This document shows positions 1 to 7,757 of a stretch of DNA of 16,306 bases, piece after piece. Origin of the DNA: Caulobacteraceae bacterium (GTDB lineage: Bacteria > Pseudomonadota > Alphaproteobacteria > Caulobacterales > Caulobacteraceae); assembly GCA_020852035.1 (NCBI GenBank), contig JADZBR010000251.1, positions 1 through 16,306 on the forward strand, read 5' to 3'. The notes below the pieces were generated by a model. It saw only the letters and a program-made list of their open reading frames with translations. It did no database searches and was not told where the DNA came from. Numbering within the stretch: the stretch's first letter is position 1; every line of letters starts with the position of its first letter. Both the position numbers and the translations under genes were made by a program.

Positions 1-1290
1 CTCGGCGGCCTTCCGCAGCATGTGCGCCAGCCGTGGGGCGAGCGGCAGGCGGGCCAGGGCCTCGCCGTGCGCCGTCAGGGCGCCGGCCTCGTCCAGCGCC
101 CCCAGGCGGGCGAGCAGGTCGCGGGCTTCGGCGAAGGCGGCCTTCGGCGGCGGATCGAGGACGGCCAGGCTCGCCGCGTCGCGGGCGCCCCAGCGGGCGA
201 GGTCGAGGGCGAAGCCGGAGAGGTCGGCCTGGCGGATCTCCGGCTCGGCGAACGGCGGCAGGCTGCGGGTCTCGGCCTCATCCCACAGGCGATAGCAGAC
301 GCCCGGCTCGGTGCGGCCGGCGCGGCCGCGGCGCTGGTCGGCGGCGGCGCGGCTGACGCGCACGGTGGCCAGGCGCGTGACACCGGCGGCCACGTCATAT
401 CGGGGGACGCGGGCGAGGCCGCAGTCGACCACGACGCGGACGCCCTGCAGCGTCAGGCTGGTCTCGGCGATGGAGGTGGCCAGCACGACCTTGCGGCGGC
501 CGGGCGGCGCCGGCGCGATGGCGCGGTCCTGGGCGGCGAGGTCGAGGGCGCCGTAGAGTGGGGCGATGTCCACCGGACGGTTCCGCAGCCGCTCGGAGAG
601 ACGCTCGGCGACCCGCAGGATTTCCCCCTGCCCCGGCAGGAAGGCGAGGACGCCTCCGGTCTCCTCGGCCAGGGCGCGCTCGACGGCGCGGACCATCTGG
701 TCCTCCAGGCGCAGCGCCGGGTCGCGGCCGAGGCAGCGGGTCTCGACGGGAAAGGCGCGGCCCCGGCTCTCGATCACCGGGGCGTCGTCGAGCAGCCGAG
801 CGACGGCCGCCCCGTCGAGCGTGGCGGACATGGCGAGCAGGCGCAGGTCCGGGCGCAGCAGCCCCTGCGCATCGTGCGCCAGGGCAAGGCCGAGGTCGGC
901 CTCCAGGCTGCGCTCGTGGAACTCGTCGAACAGCACGGCGGCGACGCCGTCGAGGCCGGGGTCGGCCAGGATGCGGCGGGTGAAGACGCCCTCGGTCACC
1001 ACCTCGATGCGGGTGCGGGCCGAGACCTTCGACTGCATCCGCACGCGGAAGCCGACCGTCTCACCCACAGGCTCGCCCAGCATCGCGGCCATGCGGGCGG
1101 CGGCGGCGCGGGCCGCCAGGCGCCGGGGCTCCAGCACGACGATCCGCCCCCCGGCGGCCCAGGGCGCGTCCAGCAGGGCCGGCGGCGCGCCCGTGGTCTT
1201 GCCGGCGCCGGGCGGAGCGACCAGCACGGCGTTCGGCCCTTCGGCCAAGGCCGCCTTCAGCGCGGGCAGAACTTCCTCGATCGGCAGCAT
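1..1290 (-). CDS. hrpB: ATP-dependent helicase HrpB, N-terminal part (cut by left edge)
   Basis: DEAH-family (SF2) RNA helicase of the HrpB group, cytoplasmic; its physiological role is poorly known in most bacteria. The 430 visible residues start at the ATG at 1290 (MLPIEEVLPAL) and are open to the window edge. HrpB is usually about 800 residues, so roughly the C-terminal half lies outside. Visible motifs in order: Walker A PPGAGKTTGAP with Lys31; LEPRRLAARAAA (motif Ia); VTEGVFTRR (Ib); the DEFH box in LFDEFHERSLEADL, the form typical of HrpB in place of DEAH; MSATLDG (motif III); FLPGQGEI; LATSIAETSLTLQG (motif V); and QRRGRAGRTEPG (motif VI). The match to E. coli HrpB is collinear throughout. 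It diverges from the permease gene across a 135 bp intergenic region. A long open frame on the plus strand over the same bases is its high-GC shadow. Confidence 0.96.
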   Translation of the reverse strand, partial: MLPIEEVLPALKAALAEGPNAVLVAPPGAGKTTGAPPALLDAPWAAGGRIVVLEPRRLAARAAAARMAAMLGEPVGETVGFRVRMQSKVSARTRIEVVTEGVFTRRILADPGLDGVAAVLFDEFHERSLEADLGLALAHDAQGLLRPDLRLLAMSATLDGAAVARLLDDAPVIESRGRAFPVETRCLGRDPALRLEDQMVRAVERALAEETGGVLAFLPGQGEILRVAERLSERLRNRPVDIAPLYGALDLAAQDRAIAPAPPGRRKVVLATSIAETSLTLQGVRVVVDCGLARVPRYDVAAGVTRLATVRVSRAAADQRRGRAGRTEPGVCYRLWDEAETRSLPPFAEPEIRQADLSGFALDLARWGARDAASLAVLDPPPKAAFAEARDLLARLGALDEAGALTAHGEALARLPLAPRLAHMLRKAAE

Positions 1291-1425
1291 CTTGAGGGCA
1301 GCCTTAGCCCCTGATCGCCGCAGGGTCACGGCAGGGCGTTGCGCGCACCGGCGATGCGCTCTAGCGTCCCCTCCCACAAGACCAAGGGGTCGGACCTCCG
1401 CCCCTTCAAGGGGGAACGTGACGGC

Positions 1426-3000
1426 ATGTCCGCAGACGCCGCGCCGAGCGGGAATCGGCTGTTCATCAAGAAATCCGTCGACCAGATCCAGCGCGAGGCC
1501 GCTGGCCATGCCCTGAAACGGACCCTCGGGCCGATCAACCTGGTCTTCCTCGGCATCGGCTGCATCATCGGCGCGGGGATCTATGTGATGACCGGCGCGG
1601 CGGCGGCGAACTTCGCCGGGCCGGCGGTGATGCTGTCGTTCGTGATCGCGGGCCTGGCCTGCGCCTTCGCGGGCCTGTGCTATGCGGAGCTGGCCTCGAC
1701 CATGCCGGTGGCCGGTTCGGCCTATACCTATTCCTACGCCACGCTCGGCGAAGTGATCGCCTGGACGATGGGCTGGCTGCTGGTGCTGGAATACGGCGTC
1801 GCGGCGGCCACCGTGGCGGTCGGCTGGTCGGGCTATGCGGTCAGCTTCCTCAGGGACTTCGGGATCACCATCCCGCCGGAGCTTTCCAGTTCGATGATCC
1901 AGTCGATCACCGGGCCGGACGGCGGGCTGACCTTCCAGATGACCGGCAGTTTCAACCTGGTCGCGGCCCTGGGCATCCTCGCCGTCACCACGCTGCTGGT
2001 GCTCGGCATCTCCGAGTCCGCCTCGGTCAACAACGTCATCGTGGTGATCAAGGTGGGCGTGCTGCTGGCCTTCGTGGCCATGGGCGTCTTCTTCATCAAT
2101 TCGGACAACTGGACCCCCTTCATTCCCCCGAACGAAGGGGGTTTCACTTATGGGGTGCAGGGGGTGTTCCGCGCCGCCTCGGTGATCTTCTTCGCCTATG
2201 TCGGCTTCGAGGCGGTCTCGACCGCCGCCGGCGAGGCCAAGAACCCGCAGAAGGACATGCCTTTCGGCATCCTGGGCTCGCTGTTCGCCTGCACGGCCAT
2301 CTACATCTGCGTGGCCGCGGTGCTGACCGGCGTAGTTCCCTTCCGCGAGTTGGGCGTGCCGGAACCGATCGCCCTGGCGGTGGACCGCATGGGCATGCCC
2401 TGGTTCTCGTTCCTGATCAAAGTGGGCGCCATCGCCGGCCTGACCTCGGTGATGCTGATCCTCACCTATGGCCAGAGCCGCGTGTTCTACGCGATGGCCC
2501 GCGACGGCCTGCTGCCGAGGCTGTTCTCCACCCTGCACAAGGGCTTCCGCACGCCCTGGATCGGCACCATCGTGCTGGGCGGGCTGATCGCGGTGGCCTC
2601 CTCCATGCTGCCGATCACCATCCTCGGCGACCTGGTCAGCCTGGGCACGGCCTGCGCCTTCGCCATCGTCTGCGTGAGCGTGCTGTGGCTGCGCAAGGCG
2701 CGGCCCGACCTGGTGCGCCCGTTCCGCGCGCCGGGCGGGGCGGCGATCCCGATTCTCGGTGTCGTCTTCGCCTTCATCATGGCCGCGCCGCTGATCGCCG
2801 ACATCTTCATCAAGGCCAGCAGCGGCGATCCGATCCCGGCGATGATCCTGGGCAGCTACATCGTGCTCGGGGCGGTGATCTACCTGGCCTACGGCATGCG
2901 CAACTCGCGCCTGGCCCGCGGCCTGCCGCAGGTCGATGACGAGGGCGACCCGACCCCGCTGGAAGCCATCCGCGAGGGCGTCGGCGACACGCGGGAATAG
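1426..3000 (+). CDS. APC-family amino acid permease
   Basis: Inner-membrane amino acid transporter of the APC superfamily, closest in appearance to the cationic amino acid transporter (CAT) group. The protein has 524 residues. After a short cytoplasmic N-terminus, TM1 carries the family signature GIGCIIGAGIYVMTG (residues about 46-60). Further hydrophobic segments run to about residue 495, consistent with 12 or so TM helices. Also visible are the TM6-like FFAYVGFEAVSTAAGEAKNP, with the conserved amphipathic E-AKNPQKDMP loop, and LTYGQSRVFYAMARDGLLP. I chose the ATG at 1426 because a purine-rich Shine-Dalgarno (AAGGGGG, 1408-1414) precedes it and the protein then starts just ahead of the conserved region. 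An in-frame ATG at 1339 would add 29 residues of low similarity. Substrate cannot be told from sequence. The gene stands alone and is followed by a palindromic repeat pair. Confidence 0.93.
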   Translation: MSADAAPSGNRLFIKKSVDQIQREAAGHALKRTLGPINLVFLGIGCIIGAGIYVMTGAAAANFAGPAVMLSFVIAGLACAFAGLCYAELASTMPVAGSAYTYSYATLGEVIAWTMGWLLVLEYGVAAATVAVGWSGYAVSFLRDFGITIPPELSSSMIQSITGPDGGLTFQMTGSFNLVAALGILAVTTLLVLGISESASVNNVIVVIKVGVLLAFVAMGVFFINSDNWTPFIPPNEGGFTYGVQGVFRAASVIFFAYVGFEAVSTAAGEAKNPQKDMPFGILGSLFACTAIYICVAAVLTGVVPFRELGVPEPIALAVDRMGMPWFSFLIKVGAIAGLTSVMLILTYGQSRVFYAMARDGLLPRLFSTLHKGFRTPWIGTIVLGGLIAVASSMLPITILGDLVSLGTACAFAIVCVSVLWLRKARPDLVRPFRAPGGAAIPILGVVFAFIMAAPLIADIFIKASSGDPIPAMILGSYIVLGAVIYLAYGMRNSRLARGLPQVDDEGDPTPLEAIREGVGDTRE

Positions 3001-3017
3001 AAGCGGAGAGGCGTTGC

Positions 3018-3114
3018 GTGGTTCGAGATGCGGCCCTCCGGGCCGCCCTCACCATGACCAAGTTGGTGCTGACATAGTCATCCTGAGGAGCGCGAAGCGC
3101 GTCTCGAAGGACGC
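3018..3114. repeat. inverted pair of REP-like palindromic elements
   Basis: Two related elements in opposite orientation sit between the permease and the hydrolase gene. The right copy (3077-3114, +) reads GTCATCCTGAGGAGC, a short GCGC-gaa-GCGC stem, then GTCTCGAAGGA. The left copy (3018-3056), read on the minus strand, begins GTCATGGTGAGGG, has a perfect 7-bp stem GCGGCCC-tcc-GGGCCGC at 3030-3046, and ends TCTCGAACC. They share GTCAT, TGAGG and TCTCGAA around different hairpin cores, as expected of a dispersed repeat family whose stems vary in compensating ways. I recognise the type as a common intergenic repeat of alphaproteobacteria. Its place just after the permease stop suggests a role at the 3' end of that transcript, which is inference. 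Confidence 0.7.
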
Positions 3115-3168
3115 AAGGCCGTTCGGCGGAGCTTCCCTTTCGCGCCCGGAAAGCCGATCTTGTCCGGC

Positions 3169-3849
3169 ATGTCCGAGACCGCACCCGAAGGGCCGCCGAT
3201 CCGCGCGCTGATCGCGCCGGTCACGCCATTGCAGCAGAACTGCACCATCGTCTGGTGCGCCAGGACCAAGAAGGCCGCCGTGATCGATCCCGGCGGCGAG
3301 GTGCCGATGATCCTGGGGGCGCTGGCCCAGCCCGGCCTGACGCTGGAGAAGATCTGGATCACCCACGGGCACCTCGACCACGCCGGCGGCACGGCGGCGC
3401 TGAAGGAGGCCACCGGCGTCCCCATCGAGGGGCCGCACAAGGACGACGCCTTCTGGATCGACCAGATCGACGCCTCCGGCGCCAAGTGGGGCATGCCCGA
3501 GGCCAAGGGCTTCACGCCGGACCGCTGGTTGGAGGACGGCGACGTCGTCACCCTCGGCGAGACCACCTTCGAGGTCATCCACTGCCCGGGCCACACGCCT
3601 GGCCATGTGATCTTCTTCAACCGCGAGGCCCGCTTCGCCCAGGTCGGCGACGTGCTGTTCCAGGGCTCCATCGGCCGCACCGATTTCCCGCGCGGGAACC
3701 ACGCCGACCTGATCAACGCCATCACCGAGAAGCTCTGGCCCTTGGGCGACGACGTGCGCTTCGTGCCCGGTCACGGGCCGATGTCGTCCTTCGGCCAGGA
3801 GCGCCGATCCAACCCCTTCGTGGCCGACGCCGTGCTGGCGCGGTCCTGA
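3169..3849 (+). CDS. MBL-fold metallo-hydrolase (glyoxalase II-like)
   Basis: Cytoplasmic metallo-beta-lactamase-fold hydrolase of the small glyoxalase II/YcbL-like group; thioester hydrolysis is the usual activity of relatives, but the substrate here is not determined. The full metal-binding set is present in 226 residues: THGHLDH (His66, His68, Asp70, His71), CPGHTPGH (His142), VGDVLF (Asp161) and VPGHGP (His202). N-terminal VTPLQQNCTIVW and GSIGRTDFPRGN are typical of the group. Two starts are possible: TTG at 3160, 6 nt after GGAAAG (3148-3153), and ATG at 3169, 15 nt after it. I chose ATG because it is the commoner codon and conserved sequence begins further in, although ribosome-site spacing favours TTG. 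It is co-oriented with the response regulator 45 nt downstream and could share its transcript. Confidence 0.9.
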   Translation: MSETAPEGPPIRALIAPVTPLQQNCTIVWCARTKKAAVIDPGGEVPMILGALAQPGLTLEKIWITHGHLDHAGGTAALKEATGVPIEGPHKDDAFWIDQIDASGAKWGMPEAKGFTPDRWLEDGDVVTLGETTFEVIHCPGHTPGHVIFFNREARFAQVGDVLFQGSIGRTDFPRGNHADLINAITEKLWPLGDDVRFVPGHGPMSSFGQERRSNPFVADAVLARS

Positions 3850-3894
3850 CGGCGGCTTTCAGCCGTGAAATCCAGTCGTTACGTGAGGGACCCA

Positions 3895-4653
3895 ATGATC
3901 GGCGCGATGGAGACCCGTGTCGATCCCGCCACCGAGCCTGCGGCCCGCATCCTGATGGTCGACGACGACCCGGGGATTCGCGACGTCGTCTCCGATTTCC
4001 TGGGCCGCCACGGCTATGCGGTGGAGACCGCCGCCGACGCCCGCGAGATGGAAGAGGCGCTGGAGCGCGGCCGCACCGACCTCATCGTCCTCGACGTCAT
4101 GCTGCCGGGCGAGGACGGCCTGGCCATCTGCCGACGCCTGGCTGGCGCCGAAGGCGCGCCGCCGATCATCATGCTCTCGGCGATGGGCGAGGACACCGAC
4201 CGGATCATCGGCCTGGAGCTCGGCGCCGACGACTACCTGCCCAAGCCCTGCAACCCGCGCGAACTGCTGGCCCGCATCCGCGCCGTGCTGCGCCGCCGGG
4301 CCGAGTCACGCGAGGGCGACCCCTCGGCCATCGGCGCCGGCTGCGAGTTCGCCGGCTGGCGGCTCGACCTGGTGCGCCGCGAGTTGCGCTCGCCGCAGGG
4401 GGTGGTGGTGAATCTTTCGTCGGGCGAGTTCTCGCTGCTGCGCACCTTCGTCGAGCGCCCGCAGCGGGTGCTGAGCCGCGACCAGTTGCTGGAGTTCGCC
4501 CGCGGCCCGGACTCCGAAGCCTTCGACCGGGCCATCGACGTGCAGATCAGCCGCCTGCGCAAGAAGCTGGACGACGGCGGCGCGGGCCAGGACCTGATCC
4601 GCACCATCCGCAACGAAGGCTACATGTTCACCGCCAAGGTGAAGCGCACGTGA
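3895..4653 (+). CDS. OmpR-family DNA-binding response regulator
   Basis: Two-component response regulator of 252 residues. The receiver domain (about 18-135) has the acidic pocket MVDDDPG, the phospho-acceptor Asp67 in LIVLDVMLPGEDG, Ser95 as the switch residue and Lys117 in YLPKPCNP. The stretch after the switch residue (GEDTDRIIGLELGADDYLPKP) is close to E. coli OmpR. The winged-helix DNA-binding domain (about 150-248) ends with DRAIDVQISRLRKKL and IRTIRNEGYMF, as in OmpR/PhoB proteins. The ATG at 3895 follows GAGGGA (3885-3890); a GTG at 3865 and an ATG at 3907 are also in frame and less well placed. Its TGA overlaps the GTG of the histidine kinase in a GTGA, so the pair is translationally coupled. 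The following MacAB-like operon is a candidate target. Confidence 0.94.
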   Translation: MIGAMETRVDPATEPAARILMVDDDPGIRDVVSDFLGRHGYAVETAADAREMEEALERGRTDLIVLDVMLPGEDGLAICRRLAGAEGAPPIIMLSAMGEDTDRIIGLELGADDYLPKPCNPRELLARIRAVLRRRAESREGDPSAIGAGCEFAGWRLDLVRRELRSPQGVVVNLSSGEFSLLRTFVERPQRVLSRDQLLEFARGPDSEAFDRAIDVQISRLRKKLDDGGAGQDLIRTIRNEGYMFTAKVKRT

Positions 4654-5996
4654 CGCGCCCCCACCGGGCGCCGACGGCGACGCTCTTCGGCCAGCTGCTG
4701 GCGCTGATCGTGCTGAGCCTGGTCGCCGCCCAGGGCATCAGCGCCTTCATCGTCTTCCAGCTGCCGCCGCCGACGCCGGACTTCTATCGCCTCAGCGAGA
4801 TCGCCCAGACCCTGGGACCCAATCCGCCGAGCTTCACCGAGCGGCGCGCCCTGAAGGTGCTCATCCGCCCCGAGCCGCCCTCTCCGCCCCTGCGCGGCCG
4901 CTACGTGCCGGCCATCAAGGCCAACCTCGCCGAGGCGCTGGGCGTCGCGGAGGACGACATCAAGATCGGCGCGGAGTACCGCCCGCCGTGGACGGACCGG
5001 CGGACCCTTCGCACCATCCGAGCGCGGATCATCCGCGAGGGCGGCGGCCGCGACGAGCACTTCCTGATCGCCCCCTTCGAGGTCGGCGTGCGGCAGGCGG
5101 ACGGCGGCTGGCGCATCGTGCAGCCGGAGCCGCCCGGCTTCTTCAGCCCGTGGCGCCAGCGGGTGGCGCTCTGGTTCCTGCTCAGCGCCCTGGTCATGGT
5201 CCCGATCGCCTGGCTGTTCGCACGCCGGCTGTCGCGGCCGATCTCCCTGTTCGCCGAGGCCGCCGACCGGCTGGGCCGCGATCCTCGCGCCGAGCCATTG
5301 CCCCTGAAGGGATCGGCGGAGATCCGCGTGGCGGCCAAGGCGTTCAACGACATGCAGGAGCGCCTCGCCCGCTATGTCGACGACCGCACCGCCATGGTCG
5401 CCGCCATCGCCCATGATCTGCGCACGCCCCTCACCCGCCTGCGCTTCCGCATCGAAAGCGTGCCGGACGCCGAGCGCGGCAAGATGGCCGCCGACCTCGA
5501 CCAGATGGAGGAAATGATCGCCGCGACCCTCTCCTTCGTGAGGGACGCCGGCCAGCGGGGCGAGCGCACGCCGCTGGAGCTGTCCTCCCTGGTCGAAAGC
5601 CTGTGCGACGAGATGAGCGAGACCGGGTCGAAATGCGAGGTGGAGCGGAGCGAACGGGTGATCCTGAGCGGCGATCCCCTGGCGCTCAGGCGGCTGTTCT
5701 CGAACCTGCTGGAGAACGCGGTGAAGTTCGGCGGCGCGGCCCGCGCCCGGGTGTTCCGCGACGGCCCGACGGCGGTGGTCGAGATCGACGACGACGGCCC
5801 CGGCGTGCCCGAGGAGGACCTGGAGCGGGTGTTCGATCCCTTCTACCGCCGCGAGCCCTCGCGCAGCCGGCAGACCGGCGGCGCCGGCCTCGGGCTGGCG
5901 GTGGTCCGCTCGGTGGCGCGCGGCCACGGCGGCGACGTGACCCTGTTCAACCGGACCGGCGGCGGCCTCACCGCGCGGGTCATGTTGCCCGCGTGA
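4650..5996 (+). CDS. sensor histidine kinase (EnvZ-like), partner of the response regulator
   Basis: Inner-membrane histidine kinase of 448 residues, starting at GTG 4650 inside a GTGA overlap with the response regulator. TM1 lies at about residues 13-35 (FGQLLALIVLSLVAAQG). A Pro/Arg-rich periplasmic domain of about 135 residues follows, which I do not recognise, then TM2 at about 172-191 (WFLLSALVMVPIAWLFA). A HAMP domain (RRLSRPISLFAEAADRLG) leads into the dimerisation helix with the phospho-acceptor His255 in AIAHDLRTPLTRLR, the EnvZ-type sequence. The ATPase domain has the N box LLENAVKFG, the G1 box DDDGPGVP, the F box DPFYR and the G2 box GGAGLGLAVV. All catalytic motifs are intact. 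It should phosphorylate Asp67 of the adjacent regulator. The signal sensed is unknown; an envelope-stress or efflux role is inferred only from the exporter genes downstream. Confidence 0.93.
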   Translation: MTRPHRAPTATLFGQLLALIVLSLVAAQGISAFIVFQLPPPTPDFYRLSEIAQTLGPNPPSFTERRALKVLIRPEPPSPPLRGRYVPAIKANLAEALGVAEDDIKIGAEYRPPWTDRRTLRTIRARIIREGGGRDEHFLIAPFEVGVRQADGGWRIVQPEPPGFFSPWRQRVALWFLLSALVMVPIAWLFARRLSRPISLFAEAADRLGRDPRAEPLPLKGSAEIRVAAKAFNDMQERLARYVDDRTAMVAAIAHDLRTPLTRLRFRIESVPDAERGKMAADLDQMEEMIAATLSFVRDAGQRGERTPLELSSLVESLCDEMSETGSKCEVERSERVILSGDPLALRRLFSNLLENAVKFGGAARARVFRDGPTAVVEIDDDGPGVPEEDLERVFDPFYRREPSRSRQTGGAGLGLAVVRSVARGHGGDVTLFNRTGGGLTARVMLPA

Positions 5997-6091
5997 CCAT
6001 TATTGCCGGGGCGCAAGACACGGACTTGCCGATGAAATCCTGCCGACACGGCGCTCTGGTGAAGCTCTGCATGACCATTAGGACGCGGCCG

Positions 6092-6111
6092 GGGTCAGGC
6101 GGCGTTCAGCT
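6092..6111 (+). promoter_or_regulatory. direct repeat upstream of the export operon, possible response-regulator site
   Basis: GGGTCAGGC (6092-6100) and GCGTTCAGC (6103-6111) form an imperfect direct repeat with an 11-bp period, so both halves face the same side of the helix. A further TCAG occurs at 6131. OmpR-family regulators bind tandem half-sites with 10-11 bp periods, and an OmpR-type gene lies just upstream. The site is in the 165-bp gap before the macA-like start. Two short half-sites can arise by chance, so this is a hypothesis. Confidence 0.3.
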
Positions 6112-6161
6112 TGCGCCGGCTATCCGGCCGTCAGTCACCCGTTGAGGAGCGGCCCGCCCGC

Positions 6162-7754
6162 ATGAACGCCACCCCCGCCCCGCGCCGTCGGCGCACACCG
6201 CCTTCGCCCCGAGTCCTGATCGGCGGGGCCCTGGTGCTGCTCGCGGTGGTGGCCCTGGCCGCCTGGCTGCTCCGGCCCAAGGAGCCGAAGGATCCCTATA
6301 GATTCGGCGAGGTCGACCGCGGCTCGATCACCCGTTCGGTGTCGGCCTCCGGCTCGCTGCAGGCGCTGGTCACCGTCGAGGTGGGCTCGCAGATTTCCGG
6401 CCAGATCCGCGACGTGCTGGTGGATTTCAACGATCGCGTGGTCGCCGGCCAGGTGATGGCCGTGCTCGATCCGCAGACCCAGGAACAGCGCCTGGCGCAG
6501 AGCCAGGCCGAGGTCGGCGCCTCCACAGCGACCCTCGGCGCCTCGCAGGCCGCCATCCAGACCGCCGAGGCGCAGGCTGCCGTCGCGCTGGCCGACCTGA
6601 ACCGTAAGCGCTCGCTGGTCGCCAAGAACATCTACGCCCCGGCCGTGCTGGAGCAGGCCGAGGCCGCCTACAAGCAGGCGCAGGCGTCGGTGGCTTCGGC
6701 CCGCGCCAACGCCAACGCCCAGCGCGCCCGGGTGGCGCAGTCCTCCGCCTCGCTGCAGGCCGTGAAGGTCGACCTCGGCCGCACCCGAATCGTGGCGCCG
6801 ATCGACGGCATCGTCGTCGAGCGGGCCATCGAGCCCGGCCAGACGGTGGCCGCCAGCCTCTCCGCCCCGGTGCTGTTCCGGCTGGCGCAGGACCTTTCCA
6901 AGCTGGAGGTGAAGATCAGCGTCGACGAGGCCGACATCGGCCAGGTGCGCGAGGGTCAAGAGGTGCGCTTCACCGTCGACGCCTTCCCGGACGAGAACTT
7001 CACCGGCGTCGTCACCCAGGTGCGAAAGCAGCCGACCACCGAGCAGAACGTGGTCGCCTATACGGTGATCGCCGAGGCCGACAATCCGCGCGGCAACCTC
7101 CTGCCCGGCATGACCGCCAACGCCGACATCGTGCTGGAGCAGCGGCGCAACGTGCTGCGCGTGCCGGCCGCGGCCCTGCGCTGGAGCCCGCCGGACGCCC
7201 AGCCGCAGCAGCAGCGGCAAGGCGGCGGAGCCAGTCAGGGCGCCGGCCAGCGGCGCCAGGGCCAGGGCGCGGGCGCGGGCGGCGGCCAGCGGGTGATCGA
7301 GCAACTCGGCCTCGACGCCGACCAGCGCAAGAAGGCCGAAGCGATCTTCGCCGAGGCGCGCGAGAAAGCGCGCGGCTCGATCGGCTCGGGCGACCGGCAG
7401 GCGATGCGCGAGGCCATGCGCAAGTCGATGCAGGAAAGCTACACCAAGCTTGAGGCGATCCTCACGCCCGAGCAGAAGACCAAACTCGCCGCCATCCGCG
7501 CTCAGTCGCAGGCCGGCGGCGGTCGCAGCGGGCGGGCGGCGACCACGCCCGGCACGGTCTATGTGCTGAAGAACGGCAAGCCCGACCCGATCCCGGTGCA
7601 GATGGGCGCGACCGACGGCTCCTACGTCGAGATCACCGGCCCCCTGAAGCCCGGGGACCAGGTGATCACCGGCGGCGGACCGCGCGCCAAGGTGCAGCTG
7701 CGCAGCGGCGGACCGATGGGGCCCAGCAGCGGCCCGCGGGTGCGAGGGGGCTAG
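6162..7754 (+). CDS. MacA-like periplasmic adaptor subunit with inserted LTxxQ segment
   Basis: Membrane-anchored periplasmic adaptor (HlyD/MacA family) that links an inner-membrane MacB-type transporter to an outer-membrane TolC-type channel. The protein has 530 residues from the ATG at 6162, preceded by GAGGAG (6144-6149). After a basic N-terminus an anchor helix lies at about residues 20-38. The biotinyl-like hybrid (VEVGSQISGQIRDVLVDFND) opens the adaptor core, followed by a long alanine-rich helical hairpin (about 105-205), the second lipoyl half (RIVAPIDGIVVER) and a beta-barrel (about 240-330). At about residues 345-460 an extra segment interrupts the C-terminal domain: a Gln/Gly-rich stretch, then helices with two LTxxQ-like motifs (LDADQ 384-388, LTPEQ 434-438), as in Spy/CpxP proteins. 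The domain resumes with TVYVLKNGKPDPIPVQMG. Usual MacA proteins are about 370-400 residues. It is 3 nt from the ATPase gene. Confidence 0.92.
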   Translation: MNATPAPRRRRTPPSPRVLIGGALVLLAVVALAAWLLRPKEPKDPYRFGEVDRGSITRSVSASGSLQALVTVEVGSQISGQIRDVLVDFNDRVVAGQVMAVLDPQTQEQRLAQSQAEVGASTATLGASQAAIQTAEAQAAVALADLNRKRSLVAKNIYAPAVLEQAEAAYKQAQASVASARANANAQRARVAQSSASLQAVKVDLGRTRIVAPIDGIVVERAIEPGQTVAASLSAPVLFRLAQDLSKLEVKISVDEADIGQVREGQEVRFTVDAFPDENFTGVVTQVRKQPTTEQNVVAYTVIAEADNPRGNLLPGMTANADIVLEQRRNVLRVPAAALRWSPPDAQPQQQRQGGGASQGAGQRRQGQGAGAGGGQRVIEQLGLDADQRKKAEAIFAEAREKARGSIGSGDRQAMREAMRKSMQESYTKLEAILTPEQKTKLAAIRAQSQAGGGRSGRAATTPGTVYVLKNGKPDPIPVQMGATDGSYVEITGPLKPGDQVITGGGPRAKVQLRSGGPMGPSSGPRVRGG

Positions 7755-7757
7755 AGC

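Noticed and set aside
22..1314. 430-codon open frame on the plus strand
   Set aside because: It lies opposite HrpB, has the Gly/Ala/Arg/Gln-rich composition of an antisense shadow in high-GC DNA, and has no family motif, whereas the minus strand carries all helicase motifs.
1401..1414. CCCCTT-c-AAGGGG symmetry upstream of the permease
   Set aside because: The one-base centre cannot form a hairpin and it includes the ribosome-binding site; probably incidental, though an operator cannot be excluded.
3853..3865. CGGCT-ttc-AGCCG hairpin between the hydrolase and the response regulator
   Set aside because: Only 5 bp with a 3-nt loop and no T run; too weak to call a terminator in GC-rich DNA.
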